A stretch of 64,000 nt of DNA, taken from assembly GCF_001465595.2 (NCBI RefSeq), contig NZ_CP013481.2, positions 2,604,001 to 2,668,000 of the forward strand, in the 5' to 3' direction. The notes under the pieces are model-generated. The model searched no databases. It was not told where the DNA came from and saw only the letters and a list, made by a program, of their open reading frames with translations. The DNA is from Pandoraea apista. GTDB lineage: Bacteria; Pseudomonadota; Gammaproteobacteria; Burkholderiales; Burkholderiaceae. Positions 44,119-53,074 of this stretch are shown here, piece by piece (position 1 is the stretch's first letter; the number at the start of each line of letters is the position of its first letter). A program made the translations under genes and the position numbers.

Positions 44119-44946
44119 TCAGGCGGCTGCCGCGAACGATGTCACATACGACGAACCGGGCGGCGGCGGCGGGGTGAGGGCCGAGTGCGTGAGCACTTCG
44201 TGCCCCGTTTCCGTCACCAGAACCGTGTGTTCCCATTGTGCCGACAGGCTGCGATCGCGCGTCTTGACCGTCCACTGGTCGGGCATTGTCCGAATCTCGC
44301 GCTTGCCGGCATTGATCATCGGCTCGATGGTGAAAATCATGCCGGCTTGCAGGACAAGCCCGGTGCCTTGCCGACCGTAATGCAGAATTTGCGGATCCTC
44401 GTGGAACACCTGGCCGATCCCGTGGCCGCAGTATTCGCGCACCACGCTGTAGCCCTGGGCTTCGGCGTGCGTCTGAATCGCATGGCCGATATCGCCAAGA
44501 TGGGCGCCCGGACGCACCTGATTGATACCGAGCCACATGCACTCGTAGGTGACTTGCGCGAGACGCTTTGCGAGAATCGTGCCGTCGCCGACAATGAACA
44601 TTCGGCTGGTGTCGCCAAAGTAGCCATCCTTGATGACGGTGATGTCGATGTTGAGCGCGTCGCCATTCTTGAGCACCTTGTCGCCGGGAATGCCGTGGCA
44701 GATCACGTCGTTGACCGAGATGCAGGTCGCTTTTGGGTAGGGCGGGTAGCCCGGCGGCTGATAGTTCAGCGGCGCCGGCACGGTGCCCTGTTCCTTGACC
44801 ATGTACTCATGGCACAGGCGGTCGAGTTCCCCGGTCGTGACGCCGGCGCGCACGTGCGGCGTAATGAAATCGAGCACTTCGCTGGCCAGTCGGCAGGCGA
44901 CGCGCATCATTTCAATGTCGTGGGCATTCTTGAGGGTGATGGCCAT
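44119..44946 (-). CDS. map: Methionine aminopeptidase, type I
   Basis: 275 residues from the ATG at 44946 (MAITLKNAHDIEMMR). Five metal ligands are present: Asp in NIDITVIKDGYFGDTS (two), His in GHGIGQVFHEDPQILHYG, and the two Glu in TIEPMINAG and QWEHTVLVTETG. It removes initiator methionine from new proteins. The divergent map-rpsB pair is the usual arrangement in proteobacteria. No strong Shine-Dalgarno sequence precedes the start; TTG at 44961 is an alternative. Confidence 0.96.
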   Translation of the reverse strand: MAITLKNAHDIEMMRVACRLASEVLDFITPHVRAGVTTGELDRLCHEYMVKEQGTVPAPLNYQPPGYPPYPKATCISVNDVICHGIPGDKVLKNGDALNIDITVIKDGYFGDTSRMFIVGDGTILAKRLAQVTYECMWLGINQVRPGAHLGDIGHAIQTHAEAQGYSVVREYCGHGIGQVFHEDPQILHYGRQGTGLVLQAGMIFTIEPMINAGKREIRTMPDQWTVKTRDRSLSAQWEHTVLVTETGHEVLTHSALTPPPPPGSSYVTSFAAAA

Positions 44947-45145
44947 TGCTGAGTCGGACAATTGCGTAAACAGTGTCGCATTATCGCACCAATGGGCGGT
45001 TTTCGCCCCGTCTGGCGCGGATTTCAGAGCGTTCCGAGAGTGAATTTCCGATGTTCCGGGCGGGATGTGGGGCGGCGGACCGAATTGGGTGGAATGCCGC
45101 GCAAACCGGGCATTTCCCGCTTGTCATCACAAGTGCACGCGTCGC

Positions 45146-45175
45146 TTGAGTGCGGGCGTGGTGCAATGCTATAAT
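45146..45175 (+). promoter_or_regulatory. Promoter of the rpsB superoperon
   Basis: TTGAGT (45146-45151), an 18-bp spacer and consensus TATAAT (45170-45175) make a good sigma-70 promoter. The transcript would start near 45182, about 283 nt before the rpsB ATG. Confidence 0.75.
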
Positions 45176-45181
45176 CTCGGG

Positions 45182-45464
45182 CTAAGTCGAGGACGAGTTG
45201 TTAATGAAGCCAAGGGTTTTCCCTTGGATTTCAAGGGTCTTCGCCGGGTTTTGAGGGTGTTTTTGCCCCAATGTGGTGCCGAACGGCGCTGCGCTCGGTG
45301 AGGTGCCAGGTGGCAAACATCGTCATCGGCTTGGAAATTTTGAAATCGCGGGCCGGCGCACCCAGGGTGCCCGATCTTCGCAGACGGGTCATGCAAAGCT
45401 GTATGGCAGTTTGACGAAACGGGTACGGCAGCCGGTCTAAGACCTAACCCTCACGGAGAATCAC
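45182..45464 (+). ncRNA. Long structured rpsB 5' leader
   Basis: About 283 nt without a convincing gene. Visible stems are CCAAGGG-TTTT-CCCTTGG (45210-45227) near the 5' end and GGCGCACCC-A-GGGTGCC (45355-45371); the second has too small a loop to form fully and may be part of a larger fold. In E. coli, S2 represses its own operon by binding the rpsB leader, so a similar role is plausible here, but no match to the gammaproteobacterial motif was established. The remaining part of the map-rpsB gap (44947-45145) holds the map promoter region only. Confidence 0.45.
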
Positions 45465-46214
45465 ATGTCTGTCACGATGCGTCAGATGCTGGAAGCGGGC
45501 GTCCACTTTGGTCACCAAACCCGTTTCTGGAACCCCAAGATGGCCCCCTATATCTTCGGCCATCGCAACAAGATTCACATCATCAACCTCGAAAAGACGT
45601 TGCCGATGTACCAGGACGCGCTGAAGTACGTGCGTCAACTGGCAGCAAACCGCGGCACGATCCTGTTCGTTGGTACGAAGCGTCAAGCGCGTGAAATCGT
45701 GGCGGAAGCCGCAGGCCGCGCCGGTATGCCTTTCGTCAACAACCGTTGGCTGGGTGGCATGCTGACGAACTTCAAGACCCTGAAGTCGTCGATCAAGAAG
45801 CTCAAGGACATGGAGCAGGCGCTGGAAGCCGGCGAGCAAGAGCGCATGAGCAAGAAGGAAGCGCTGCTGTTCGATCGCGAAATGGCCAAGCTGCAGAAGT
45901 CGATCGGTGGCGTGAAGGATATGGGTGGCATGCCCGACGCAATCTTCATCGTCGACGTCGGCTACCACAAGATCGCCATCACCGAAGCCAACAAGCTTGG
46001 TATTCCGGTGATCGCCGTGGTCGATACGAACCACTCGCCGGAAGGTGTGGATTACATCATCCCGGGTAACGACGACTCGAGCAAGGCTGTTGAGCTGTAC
46101 GTGCAAGGCGTTGCCGACGCAATCCTCGAAGGCCGTGCAAACGCCGTCAAGGAAGTCGTGGAAGCCGTGCGCGGCGACGGCGACGAGTTCGTCGAAGTGA
46201 AAGAAGAGGCGTAA
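45465..46214 (+). CDS. rpsB: 30S ribosomal protein S2
   Basis: 249 residues. The start [20 protein letters not shown], then [39 protein letters not shown] and [19 protein letters not shown] are S2 signatures. It is a small-subunit protein needed for S1 binding and translation initiation. The ribosome site is ACGGAGAATCAC. It is the first gene of the superoperon and is separated from tsf by a terminator-like hairpin. Confidence 0.98.
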   Translation: MSVTMRQMLEAGVHFGHQTRFWNPKMAPYIFGHRNKIHIINLEKTLPMYQDALKYVRQLAANRGTILFVGTKRQAREIVAEAAGRAGMPFVNNRWLGGMLTNFKTLKSSIKKLKDMEQALEAGEQERMSKKEALLFDREMAKLQKSIGGVKDMGGMPDAIFIVDVGYHKIAITEANKLGIPVIAVVDTNHSPEGVDYIIPGNDDSSKAVELYVQGVADAILEGRANAVKEVVEAVRGDGDEFVEVKEEA

Positions 46215-46233
46215 GCGGCCACCGCTGCGTAAC

Positions 46234-46265
46234 AAAAGGGGCTGCTTGTGGCGCCCCTTTTTTTT
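46234..46265 (+). terminator. Terminator or attenuator between rpsB and tsf
   Basis: AAAAGGGG (46234-46241) pairs with CCCCTTTT (46254-46261) and a T-run continues to 46265. Since tsf and the genes beyond it must still be transcribed, it probably works as a partial terminator that makes S2 more abundant than downstream products. Confidence 0.75.
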
Positions 46266-46368
46266 AATCCGATTTCCCCGCGTCGGGTGCGCGGGGCGCC
46301 GAGAGCTGGCAGTGCGGCCGTTCGGGCGCCATCCTCTCCCGACTGATTCGATATACAGGAGTAACGAT

Positions 46369-47250
46369 ATGCCGGCAATTACTGCAGCAATGGTGGGCGA
46401 ACTGCGCGCCAAGACCGATGCGCCGATGATGGAATGCAAGAAGGCGCTGACCGAGGCCGACGGCGACATGGTCCGTGCTGAAGAAATCCTGCGTGTCAAG
46501 CTGGGTAGCAAGGCCAGCAAGGCCGCCAGCCGTATCACGGCCGAAGGCGTGATCGCCGCTTACATCGACGGCGGCAAGGGTGCCGTGGTCGAAATCAACT
46601 GCGAAACCGACTTCGTCTCGAAGAACGACGACTTCCTCAAGTTCGCTAACGACGTGGCCAAGCTGGTCGCCGAGAACAACCCGGCCGACGTGGCTGCCCT
46701 GTCGGCACTGCCGCTCGATGGCAAGACCGTCGACCAGGTCCGTGCCGACCTGATTGGCAAGATCGGCGAGAACATGACGATCCGCCGCTTCCAGCGCTAC
46801 GAGACGTCGGCCAAGCTGGCGGCCTACCTGCACGGCACGCGCATCGGCGTCGTTGTCGAGTACGAAGGTGCCGACGCTGAAGTTGGCAAGAACGTCGCCA
46901 TGCACATTGCCGCCATGAAGCCGGTGGCCGTGTCGGGTGATCAGGTCTCGCCGGAACTGATCGAGAAGGAGCGCAAGGTCGCCGCCGAGAAGGCTGCCGA
47001 ATCGGGCAAGCCGGCGGAGATCGTCGCGAAGATGGTGGAAGGCAGCGTGCAGAAGTTCCTGAAGGAAGTCTCGCTGTTCAACCAGGCTTATGTGAAGGAC
47101 GACAAGTCGACCGTCGAGCAGATGCTCAAGGCCAACAACACGTCGGTCAAGGGCTTCACCATGTTCGTGGTCGGCGAAGGCATCGAGAAGAAGCAAGACG
47201 ACTTCGCTGCAGAAGTGGCCGCACAAGTGGCCGCTGCCAAGCAGTCGTAA
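46369..47250 (+). CDS. tsf: Elongation factor Ts
   Basis: 293 residues. [18 protein letters not shown] is the EF-Ts signature 1, and [12 protein letters not shown] with the following DVAKL helix is the EF-Tu-contacting TDFV motif. It exchanges GDP for GTP on EF-Tu. The start at 46369 has CAGGAG nine bases upstream. pyrH follows after 98 bp. Confidence 0.98.
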   Translation: MPAITAAMVGELRAKTDAPMMECKKALTEADGDMVRAEEILRVKLGSKASKAASRITAEGVIAAYIDGGKGAVVEINCETDFVSKNDDFLKFANDVAKLVAENNPADVAALSALPLDGKTVDQVRADLIGKIGENMTIRRFQRYETSAKLAAYLHGTRIGVVVEYEGADAEVGKNVAMHIAAMKPVAVSGDQVSPELIEKERKVAAEKAAESGKPAEIVAKMVEGSVQKFLKEVSLFNQAYVKDDKSTVEQMLKANNTSVKGFTMFVVGEGIEKKQDDFAAEVAAQVAAAKQS

Positions 47251-47348
47251 TTCGCGCAGTAATGCAGTAACCGGGGGCGGCGGTGCCGTCCCCGTTGTTT
47301 CATCCAGAATACCCCAACAGTGCCCGACCAGACTTCTTAAGGACCGCC

Positions 47349-48062
47349 ATGTCTACTCCTTACAAACGCGTACTTCTCAAGCTCTCTGGTGAAGCCCTCA
47401 TGGGTGACGATGCATTCGGCATCAATCGTGCGACGATCGAGCGCATGGTTGGCGATATTGCCGAAGTCGTTCGCCTGGGCACGCAATTGGCCGTCGTGAT
47501 CGGCGGTGGCAATATTTTCCGGGGGGTGGCAGGCGGTGCCGCCGGTATGGATCGTGCTACGGCCGACTATATGGGCATGCTGGCCACGATGATGAATGCC
47601 TTGGCGCTGCAGGATGCCATGCGCCACGCAGGTATCGAGGCGCGTGTGCAGTCCGCGCTGCGCATGGACCAGGTCGTTGAGCCGTACATCCGCCCGCGTG
47701 CGATCCGTCAGCTCGAAGAGGGCAAAGTCGTGATTTTCGCCGCCGGTACGGGTAACCCGTTCTTCACGACCGACACGGCCGCTGCGCTGCGTGGCTCGGA
47801 AGTCGGCGCCGAAGTGGTGCTCAAGGCGACCAAGGTCGACGGCGTGTATTCGGCTGACCCCAAGAAGGACCCCGACGCAGTAAAGTATTCGACCATCAGC
47901 TTCGACGAGGCCATTTCGAAGAACCTGCAGGTCATGGACGCAACCGCTTTCGCGCTGTGCCGCGATCAGAAGATGCCCGTGCGCGTTTTCTCGATTGTGA
48001 AGCCGGGCGCGCTCAAGCACGTTATCCTCGGCGAAGACGAGGGAACGCTCGTCCACGTTTGA
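47349..48062 (+). CDS. pyrH: Uridylate kinase (UMP kinase)
   Basis: 237 residues of the amino-acid kinase fold. [15 protein letters not shown] binds ATP phosphates, [10 protein letters not shown] and [18 protein letters not shown] are UMP-binding loops, and [17 protein letters not shown] closes the site. It makes UDP from UMP for nucleic-acid and sugar-nucleotide synthesis. The bacterial enzyme is hexameric and GTP-activated. It is followed by frr 86 bp downstream. Confidence 0.98.
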   Translation: MSTPYKRVLLKLSGEALMGDDAFGINRATIERMVGDIAEVVRLGTQLAVVIGGGNIFRGVAGGAAGMDRATADYMGMLATMMNALALQDAMRHAGIEARVQSALRMDQVVEPYIRPRAIRQLEEGKVVIFAAGTGNPFFTTDTAAALRGSEVGAEVVLKATKVDGVYSADPKKDPDAVKYSTISFDEAISKNLQVMDATAFALCRDQKMPVRVFSIVKPGALKHVILGEDEGTLVHV

Positions 48063-48148
48063 GCTCAAATTGCGGCGTCGGCGTGCATTGGCGCGCCGAC
48101 GCCGTATCATTTACGTTTTGCGTAACAATTCAAGGTTTGGAGGTTGTC

Positions 48149-48709
48149 ATGAGCGTTGCTGACATCAAGAAGAATGTCGAGCAAAAGATGAAAAGCTCGA
48201 TTGAGTCGTTCAAGAACAACCTGGCGAAGATTCGTACCGGTCGCGCGCACGCCGGCCTGCTCGATCACGTGCAGGTGGATTACTACGGCTCGATGGTGCC
48301 CATCTCCCAGGTCGCTAACGTGAACCTCGTGGACAGTCGTACGATCGGCGTGCAGCCGTGGGAAAAGAAGATGGTTCCCGTGGTCGAGAAGGCCATTCGC
48401 GAGTCGGATCTGGGTCTGAACCCGGCCACGCAAGGCGATCTGATTCGTGTGCCGATGCCTATGCTGACCGAAGAACGTCGTCGCGAACTGACCAAGCTGG
48501 TCAAGTCCGAGGGTGAGGCCGCCAAGGTTGCCGTGCGTAATCTGCGTCGCGATGCCAACGAGCAACTCAAGAAGCTGGTCAAGGACAAGGAAGCCTCGGA
48601 AGACGACGAGCGCCGTGGCAGCGACGAAGTCCAGAAGCTCACGGACAAGTTTGTCGCCGAGATCGATGAGTTAGTGAAACAGAAGGACGCAGAGATCATG
48701 ACGGTCTGA
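48149..48709 (+). CDS. frr: Ribosome recycling factor
   Basis: 186 residues, family-typical. Domain I/II features are [42 protein letters not shown] and the C-terminal helix with [21 protein letters not shown]. With EF-G it splits post-termination ribosomes. Strong ribosome site TTTGGAGG seven bases before the ATG. Confidence 0.98.
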   Translation: MSVADIKKNVEQKMKSSIESFKNNLAKIRTGRAHAGLLDHVQVDYYGSMVPISQVANVNLVDSRTIGVQPWEKKMVPVVEKAIRESDLGLNPATQGDLIRVPMPMLTEERRRELTKLVKSEGEAAKVAVRNLRRDANEQLKKLVKDKEASEDDERRGSDEVQKLTDKFVAEIDELVKQKDAEIMTV

Positions 48710-48773
48710 GTGCCCCGGCACTCACCGTAGGATCTCCGCCGACTTTTGCGCTCGACTCCCGCGCCGTATCTCA

Positions 48774-49556
48774 ATGGGTTTTCTCAGCTCTTCGCTCTCC
48801 GTTCCGGAAACAGCGAGCATTCCGCGCCACGTCGCCATCGTTATGGATGGCAACGGGCGTTGGGCTACCAGTCGTAAATTGCCTCGCGTAGCGGGGCATA
48901 AGCGCGGTGTCGACGCCGTGCGTGAAGCGGTCACGGCCTGCGCCGAACTCGGCGTCGAGTATCTGACCCTGTTCGCGTTCAGTTCCGAGAACTGGCGTCG
49001 TCCACAGGATGAGGTCTCGACGCTGATGCAGCTTTTTATCCTCGCGCTCGAACGAGAGGTCGGAAAGCTGCACAGTAACGGAATCCGGTTGCGTGTCATC
49101 GGTGCGCTCGAAGCGTTCGAGCCGCGCATTCAGGAATTGGTCAAACGTGCGGAAGAACGTACGCGAGACAATAAGGGCCTCACGTTGACCATTGCGGCCA
49201 ACTACGGCGGTCGATGGGACATTCTGCAAGCGGCGCAGAAGCTCGCTGCCGCGCGTGTCGCGCAGGGCGGGGCGGCCGCGCTTGAGACGTCGTTCAGTGA
49301 GGACGATCTCTCGCCTTATCTGAGCATGGCGTACGCGCCGGAGCCGGATCTTTTCATCCGCACTGGCGGTGACCAGCGGGTCAGTAATTTTCTGCTCTGG
49401 CAACTGGCGTACACTGAACTGTATTTCACCGAAGAATTCTGGCCGGACTTCAACGCCAATACGCTCAAGCGGGCCGTCGCCGAGTTTCAACAGCGCGAAC
49501 GCCGTTTCGGCCGTACCAGCGCGCAAGTTCAGAACCCCTCGGGACCATCCGCCTGA
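48774..49556 (+). CDS. uppS: Undecaprenyl diphosphate synthase (cis-prenyltransferase)
   Basis: 260 residues. Catalytic Asp lies in [12 protein letters not shown]; further signatures are [22 protein letters not shown] and the C-terminal [20 protein letters not shown]. It adds eight isoprene units to FPP to give the C55 lipid carrier precursor for peptidoglycan and O-antigen. Its stop overlaps the cdsA start by one base, giving translational coupling. Confidence 0.97.
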   Translation: MGFLSSSLSVPETASIPRHVAIVMDGNGRWATSRKLPRVAGHKRGVDAVREAVTACAELGVEYLTLFAFSSENWRRPQDEVSTLMQLFILALEREVGKLHSNGIRLRVIGALEAFEPRIQELVKRAEERTRDNKGLTLTIAANYGGRWDILQAAQKLAAARVAQGGAAALETSFSEDDLSPYLSMAYAPEPDLFIRTGGDQRVSNFLLWQLAYTELYFTEEFWPDFNANTLKRAVAEFQQRERRFGRTSAQVQNPSGPSA

Positions 49557-50365
49557 TGCTCAAGACACGCGTTATTACCGCTGTCGTACTTCTTGCCATT
49601 CTCTTGCCTGTGATCTTCGTCGGTACGCCGGCGCAGTTCGCATTGCTTGCCGCCGTGATCGTGGCCGCTGCCGGCTGGGAGTGGGGGCGCCTCGTCGGCC
49701 TGAACGGTACGGGCGCCATTTTCTATGGCGCACTCGCGCTGCTGGGCGTGGGCTTTACGTGGGCGGGCGGCTGGACGCTCTCGTCGATCTGGCTCAAGCC
49801 CGCGGCCGTGTTCTGGCTGTTGGCGGGTCCGTACACGCTGGCGCGTAAGCCCGCAACCAAGGGGGCGTGGCGCGGCTTGCTGCTCGTTGCCGGCCCGGTG
49901 TTGCTGATTGCCGCCTGGCAAGCGCTGTGCCTCGCGCGCGAGCGTGGTGTGGCATTCCTTCTCTCGGTACTCGTGATCGTCTGGCTCGCCGACACCGGCG
50001 CCTATTTCGCCGGTCGCGCATTCGGCCGTCGCAAGCTCGCTCCCTCGATCAGTCCCGGAAAGTCTTGGGAAGGCGCTATTGGCGGATGGCTGCTGGTGCT
50101 GGCGGCCGCTGCGGCGGTTCTCGCGAGCGGCTTGCACGCGCCGACCATCGTTTCTCATCTCGCAGACACGCTCGGCCTGACACTCGGCGCACTGGCGCTG
50201 ACGGTGCTGGTGGCCTTCTCGGTCGTGGGCGATCTGTTCGAATCTCAACTCAAGCGGCAGGCCGGCGTGAAAGATTCCAGCGCGCTGCTTCCCGGCCATG
50301 GGGGCGTGCTCGACAGAATCGACGCGTTGCTCCCTGTGCTCCCGCTGGCTCTGCTCTTCGTCTGA
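49556..50365 (+). CDS. cdsA: Phosphatidate cytidylyltransferase
   Basis: 269 residues with about seven membrane segments. The C-terminal signature [13 protein letters not shown] followed by [20 protein letters not shown] and [14 protein letters not shown] is diagnostic. It makes CDP-diacylglycerol, the precursor of all membrane phospholipids, at the inner membrane. dxr starts two bases after its stop. Confidence 0.97.
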   Translation: MLKTRVITAVVLLAILLPVIFVGTPAQFALLAAVIVAAAGWEWGRLVGLNGTGAIFYGALALLGVGFTWAGGWTLSSIWLKPAAVFWLLAGPYTLARKPATKGAWRGLLLVAGPVLLIAAWQALCLARERGVAFLLSVLVIVWLADTGAYFAGRAFGRRKLAPSISPGKSWEGAIGGWLLVLAAAAAVLASGLHAPTIVSHLADTLGLTLGALALTVLVAFSVVGDLFESQLKRQAGVKDSSALLPGHGGVLDRIDALLPVLPLALLFV

Positions 50366-50367
50366 TC

Positions 50368-51567
50368 ATGTCGCAACATCTCTCTATTCTTGGCTCCACC
50401 GGCTCCATCGGCGTTAGCACGCTCGATGTAGTGGGGCGTCATCCCGACCGCTTTTCCGTCTACGCACTGTCGGCACACCGCAATCTGGATCGCCTTTTTG
50501 AGCAATGCGTTGCGCATCGCCCGAAGGTGGCCGTGGTGGCCGATGCGGACGGCGCCCGCTCGCTTGCGGCGCGTCTGGCCGACGCCGGACTGAAGATCGA
50601 AGTGACGTACGGTCCGCAGGCGCTGATCGAGATCGCGCAAGCGTCTGAAGTCACCATGGTCGTGGCTGCCATCGTGGGTGCCGCAGGGCTCCAGTCGACG
50701 CTCGCCGCCGCCCGCGCAGGGAAGCGTATTCTGCTCGCGAACAAAGAGTCGCTCGTGCTTTCCGGCGCGCTGTTCATGGCGACGGCCGAGCGCGCAGGCG
50801 CAACGCTGCTGCCGCTCGACAGCGAGCACAACGCGATATTCCAGTGCTTGCCTCAAGTGGCTGGGGAGAACCGTATTTCGACGCGTGGCGTGGAAAAACT
50901 GGTGTTGACTGCCTCGGGCGGCCCGTTCCGCGAGCGCGAATTGGCCTCGCTCGAGAACGTGACCCCTGACGAAGCCTGTGCACATCCGAACTGGGTGATG
51001 GGCCGCAAGATTTCGGTGGATTCCGCGAGCATGATGAACAAGGGGCTCGAGGTCATCGAAGCCCGCTGGCTATTCAACATGCCTCCCGAGAAGATCGAGG
51101 TGCTGATTCACCCGCAAAGCGTTATTCATTCGATGGTGACGTATGCCGACGGGTCGACGCTCGCACAGCTCGGTAACCCCGATATGCGCACGCCGATTGC
51201 TCACGCGCTGGCGTTCCCGGACCGTGTGACCTCGGGGGTGGCGGGGCTGAATCTTGCCGATATCGGCAAACTGACTTTCGAAGCGCCGGATTTGCGCCGT
51301 TTCCCGTGTCTGCGCCTGGCATTCGACACCTTGCGTAGCGGCGGCACGGCTGGCGCGTTGCTCAATGCCGCTAACGAGGTCGCCGTCGAGGCATTCCTGG
51401 GTGGACGCATTCGCTTTACCGCCATCGCGCAAGTCGTCGAGCAGGTGCTCGATACGGTCGCGGTCGGTGAAGCGACTTCGCTCGACGTCGTGCTCGAAGC
51501 CGATCGTCGTGCTCGCGAATTGGCGGCCGGCATCGTCGTCAAGCTGCCGGCGCCCGCGTCATCCTGA
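50368..51567 (+). CDS. dxr: 1-deoxy-D-xylulose 5-phosphate reductoisomerase
   Basis: 399 residues. The NADPH-binding loop is [17 protein letters not shown]; the catalytic metal and substrate region is [27 protein letters not shown] and [17 protein letters not shown] complete the family pattern. It converts DXP to MEP in the non-mevalonate isoprenoid pathway, feeding UppS encoded two genes upstream. Confidence 0.97.
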   Translation: MSQHLSILGSTGSIGVSTLDVVGRHPDRFSVYALSAHRNLDRLFEQCVAHRPKVAVVADADGARSLAARLADAGLKIEVTYGPQALIEIAQASEVTMVVAAIVGAAGLQSTLAAARAGKRILLANKESLVLSGALFMATAERAGATLLPLDSEHNAIFQCLPQVAGENRISTRGVEKLVLTASGGPFRERELASLENVTPDEACAHPNWVMGRKISVDSASMMNKGLEVIEARWLFNMPPEKIEVLIHPQSVIHSMVTYADGSTLAQLGNPDMRTPIAHALAFPDRVTSGVAGLNLADIGKLTFEAPDLRRFPCLRLAFDTLRSGGTAGALLNAANEVAVEAFLGGRIRFTAIAQVVEQVLDTVAVGEATSLDVVLEADRRARELAAGIVVKLPAPASS

Positions 51568-51611
51568 CGCGCGGATCCATGTCGTAACGTCCCCGGGGCT
51601 CGAATTCGCTC

Positions 51612-53003
51612 ATGACTCTGCTGACCACGTTGCTCGCGTTTGCCGTCGCCATTGGCGTGTTGGTGGTATTCCATGAGCTGGGCCATTACACCGTTGCACG
51701 ACTGTGCGGTGTGAAGGTTTTGCGATTCTCGGTCGGATTCGGCTTGCCGCTGATCAAGTGGACGATGGGCCGTGATCGGACCGAGTGGACCGTGTGCGCC
51801 TTACCGCTGGGCGGCTACGTCAAAATGCTCGACGAGCGTGACGAAACGCAGATCGTTGCGCCCGAAGATCGTGCGCGGGCTTTCAATCGTCAGTCGGTCT
51901 ACAAACGTTTTGCCATCGTCGCGGCCGGTCCGGTCGCGAACTTCCTCCTCGCCATTGCCCTTTACGCCGGACTAAATCTGGTGGGCGTGACCGAGCCCGT
52001 TGCGCGAATTGCACCCCCGGCAGCCGGAACGCTGGCGGCGCGCGCGGGCATGTCCGGCGGGGAACTGATTACCGGTGTCCGCGAGAACGGCGGCAGTCCC
52101 GACGAGGCCGTTGGCGACGAAGTGCCCGTGCGTTCCTGGGAAGATCTGCGTTGGCGTCTGGTCGATCCGGTGATCGATGGGCAGCGTGTCACGCTGGTAG
52201 CGCGTACTCGCGATGGCCGTGCGGAATACATGCTCGACGCGGCCGGTCAGCATTTCGACGCCGATAGCGAGCAGGACTTCATGCAGCGCCTCGGCCTGGT
52301 GCCGTCGGCGCGAGTGACGGTGGGGCAATTGATGGCGGGCGGGGCCGCGGGTGCGGCCGGGCTGCGCGTCGGAGACGAAATCACTGCCGTCGATGGCAGC
52401 CCCGTCGGATCGGCGAAGGCGCTTGTCGACGCAGTGCGTGCCCATCCCGGTAAGCCAATGACGCTTACGGTGCGGCGCGACGGCACACTGCGCAACGTCA
52501 CATTGACACCGAGTGCCGAGGTAGACACGGCCGAGGCGGGCGGGGCGCGCGTTGGCAAGATCGGCGCGGCGCTGGCCAGTCAGGTGGATACGGTAACGGT
52601 GCGCTACGGGTTGCTCGAGGCCATTGGACGCGGCGCGCAGCGTACGTGGGATGTCACGGCGTTCAGCGTGCGAATGTTCGGGAAGATGATCACCGGGCAG
52701 GCATCGCTGAAAAATCTGAGCGGGCCGGTGACGATTGCGGACTACGCGGGGCGATCGGCCAGACTCGGGCTGGATTATTTCGTTGCCTTTCTCGCGCTTG
52801 TCAGCATTAGCCTTGGCGTATTGAATCTGTTACCAATTCCAGTTTTGGACGGTGGCTATCTGTTATATTATGCGGTCGAAGCGATTACCGGTCGGGCAGT
52901 TTCCGAGCGGTGGCAGGGCGTGCTGCAACGAGTGGGCATCGTTTGCATCCTTGCGCTCTCTGCCGTAGCACTTTTCAATGACCTGTCGAAGTTGCTGCAC
53001 TAG
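51612..53003 (+). CDS. rseP: Site-2 zinc metalloprotease RseP
   Basis: 463 residues. The HExxH active site is HELGHYTVAR (His21, Glu22, His25) in the first membrane helix. Two PDZ domains follow (one including SARVTVGQLMAGGAAGAAGL to HPGKPMTLTVRRDG), then the third metal ligand in LNLLPIPVLDGGYLLYYAVE and a last membrane helix. It cleaves anti-sigma factor RseA within the membrane after DegS and so activates sigma E. Its place before bamA and skp, classic envelope-stress genes, fits this role. Confidence 0.96.
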   Translation: MTLLTTLLAFAVAIGVLVVFHELGHYTVARLCGVKVLRFSVGFGLPLIKWTMGRDRTEWTVCALPLGGYVKMLDERDETQIVAPEDRARAFNRQSVYKRFAIVAAGPVANFLLAIALYAGLNLVGVTEPVARIAPPAAGTLAARAGMSGGELITGVRENGGSPDEAVGDEVPVRSWEDLRWRLVDPVIDGQRVTLVARTRDGRAEYMLDAAGQHFDADSEQDFMQRLGLVPSARVTVGQLMAGGAAGAAGLRVGDEITAVDGSPVGSAKALVDAVRAHPGKPMTLTVRRDGTLRNVTLTPSAEVDTAEAGGARVGKIGAALASQVDTVTVRYGLLEAIGRGAQRTWDVTAFSVRMFGKMITGQASLKNLSGPVTIADYAGRSARLGLDYFVAFLALVSISLGVLNLLPIPVLDGGYLLYYAVEAITGRAVSERWQGVLQRVGIVCILALSAVALFNDLSKLLH

Positions 53004-53074
53004 ACAGCGTCACGAGCCTGCCGTCGCAGGCAAATCCGAGTTTTTACGATTCAATTGTTTCTTGGGGAAGCAAG

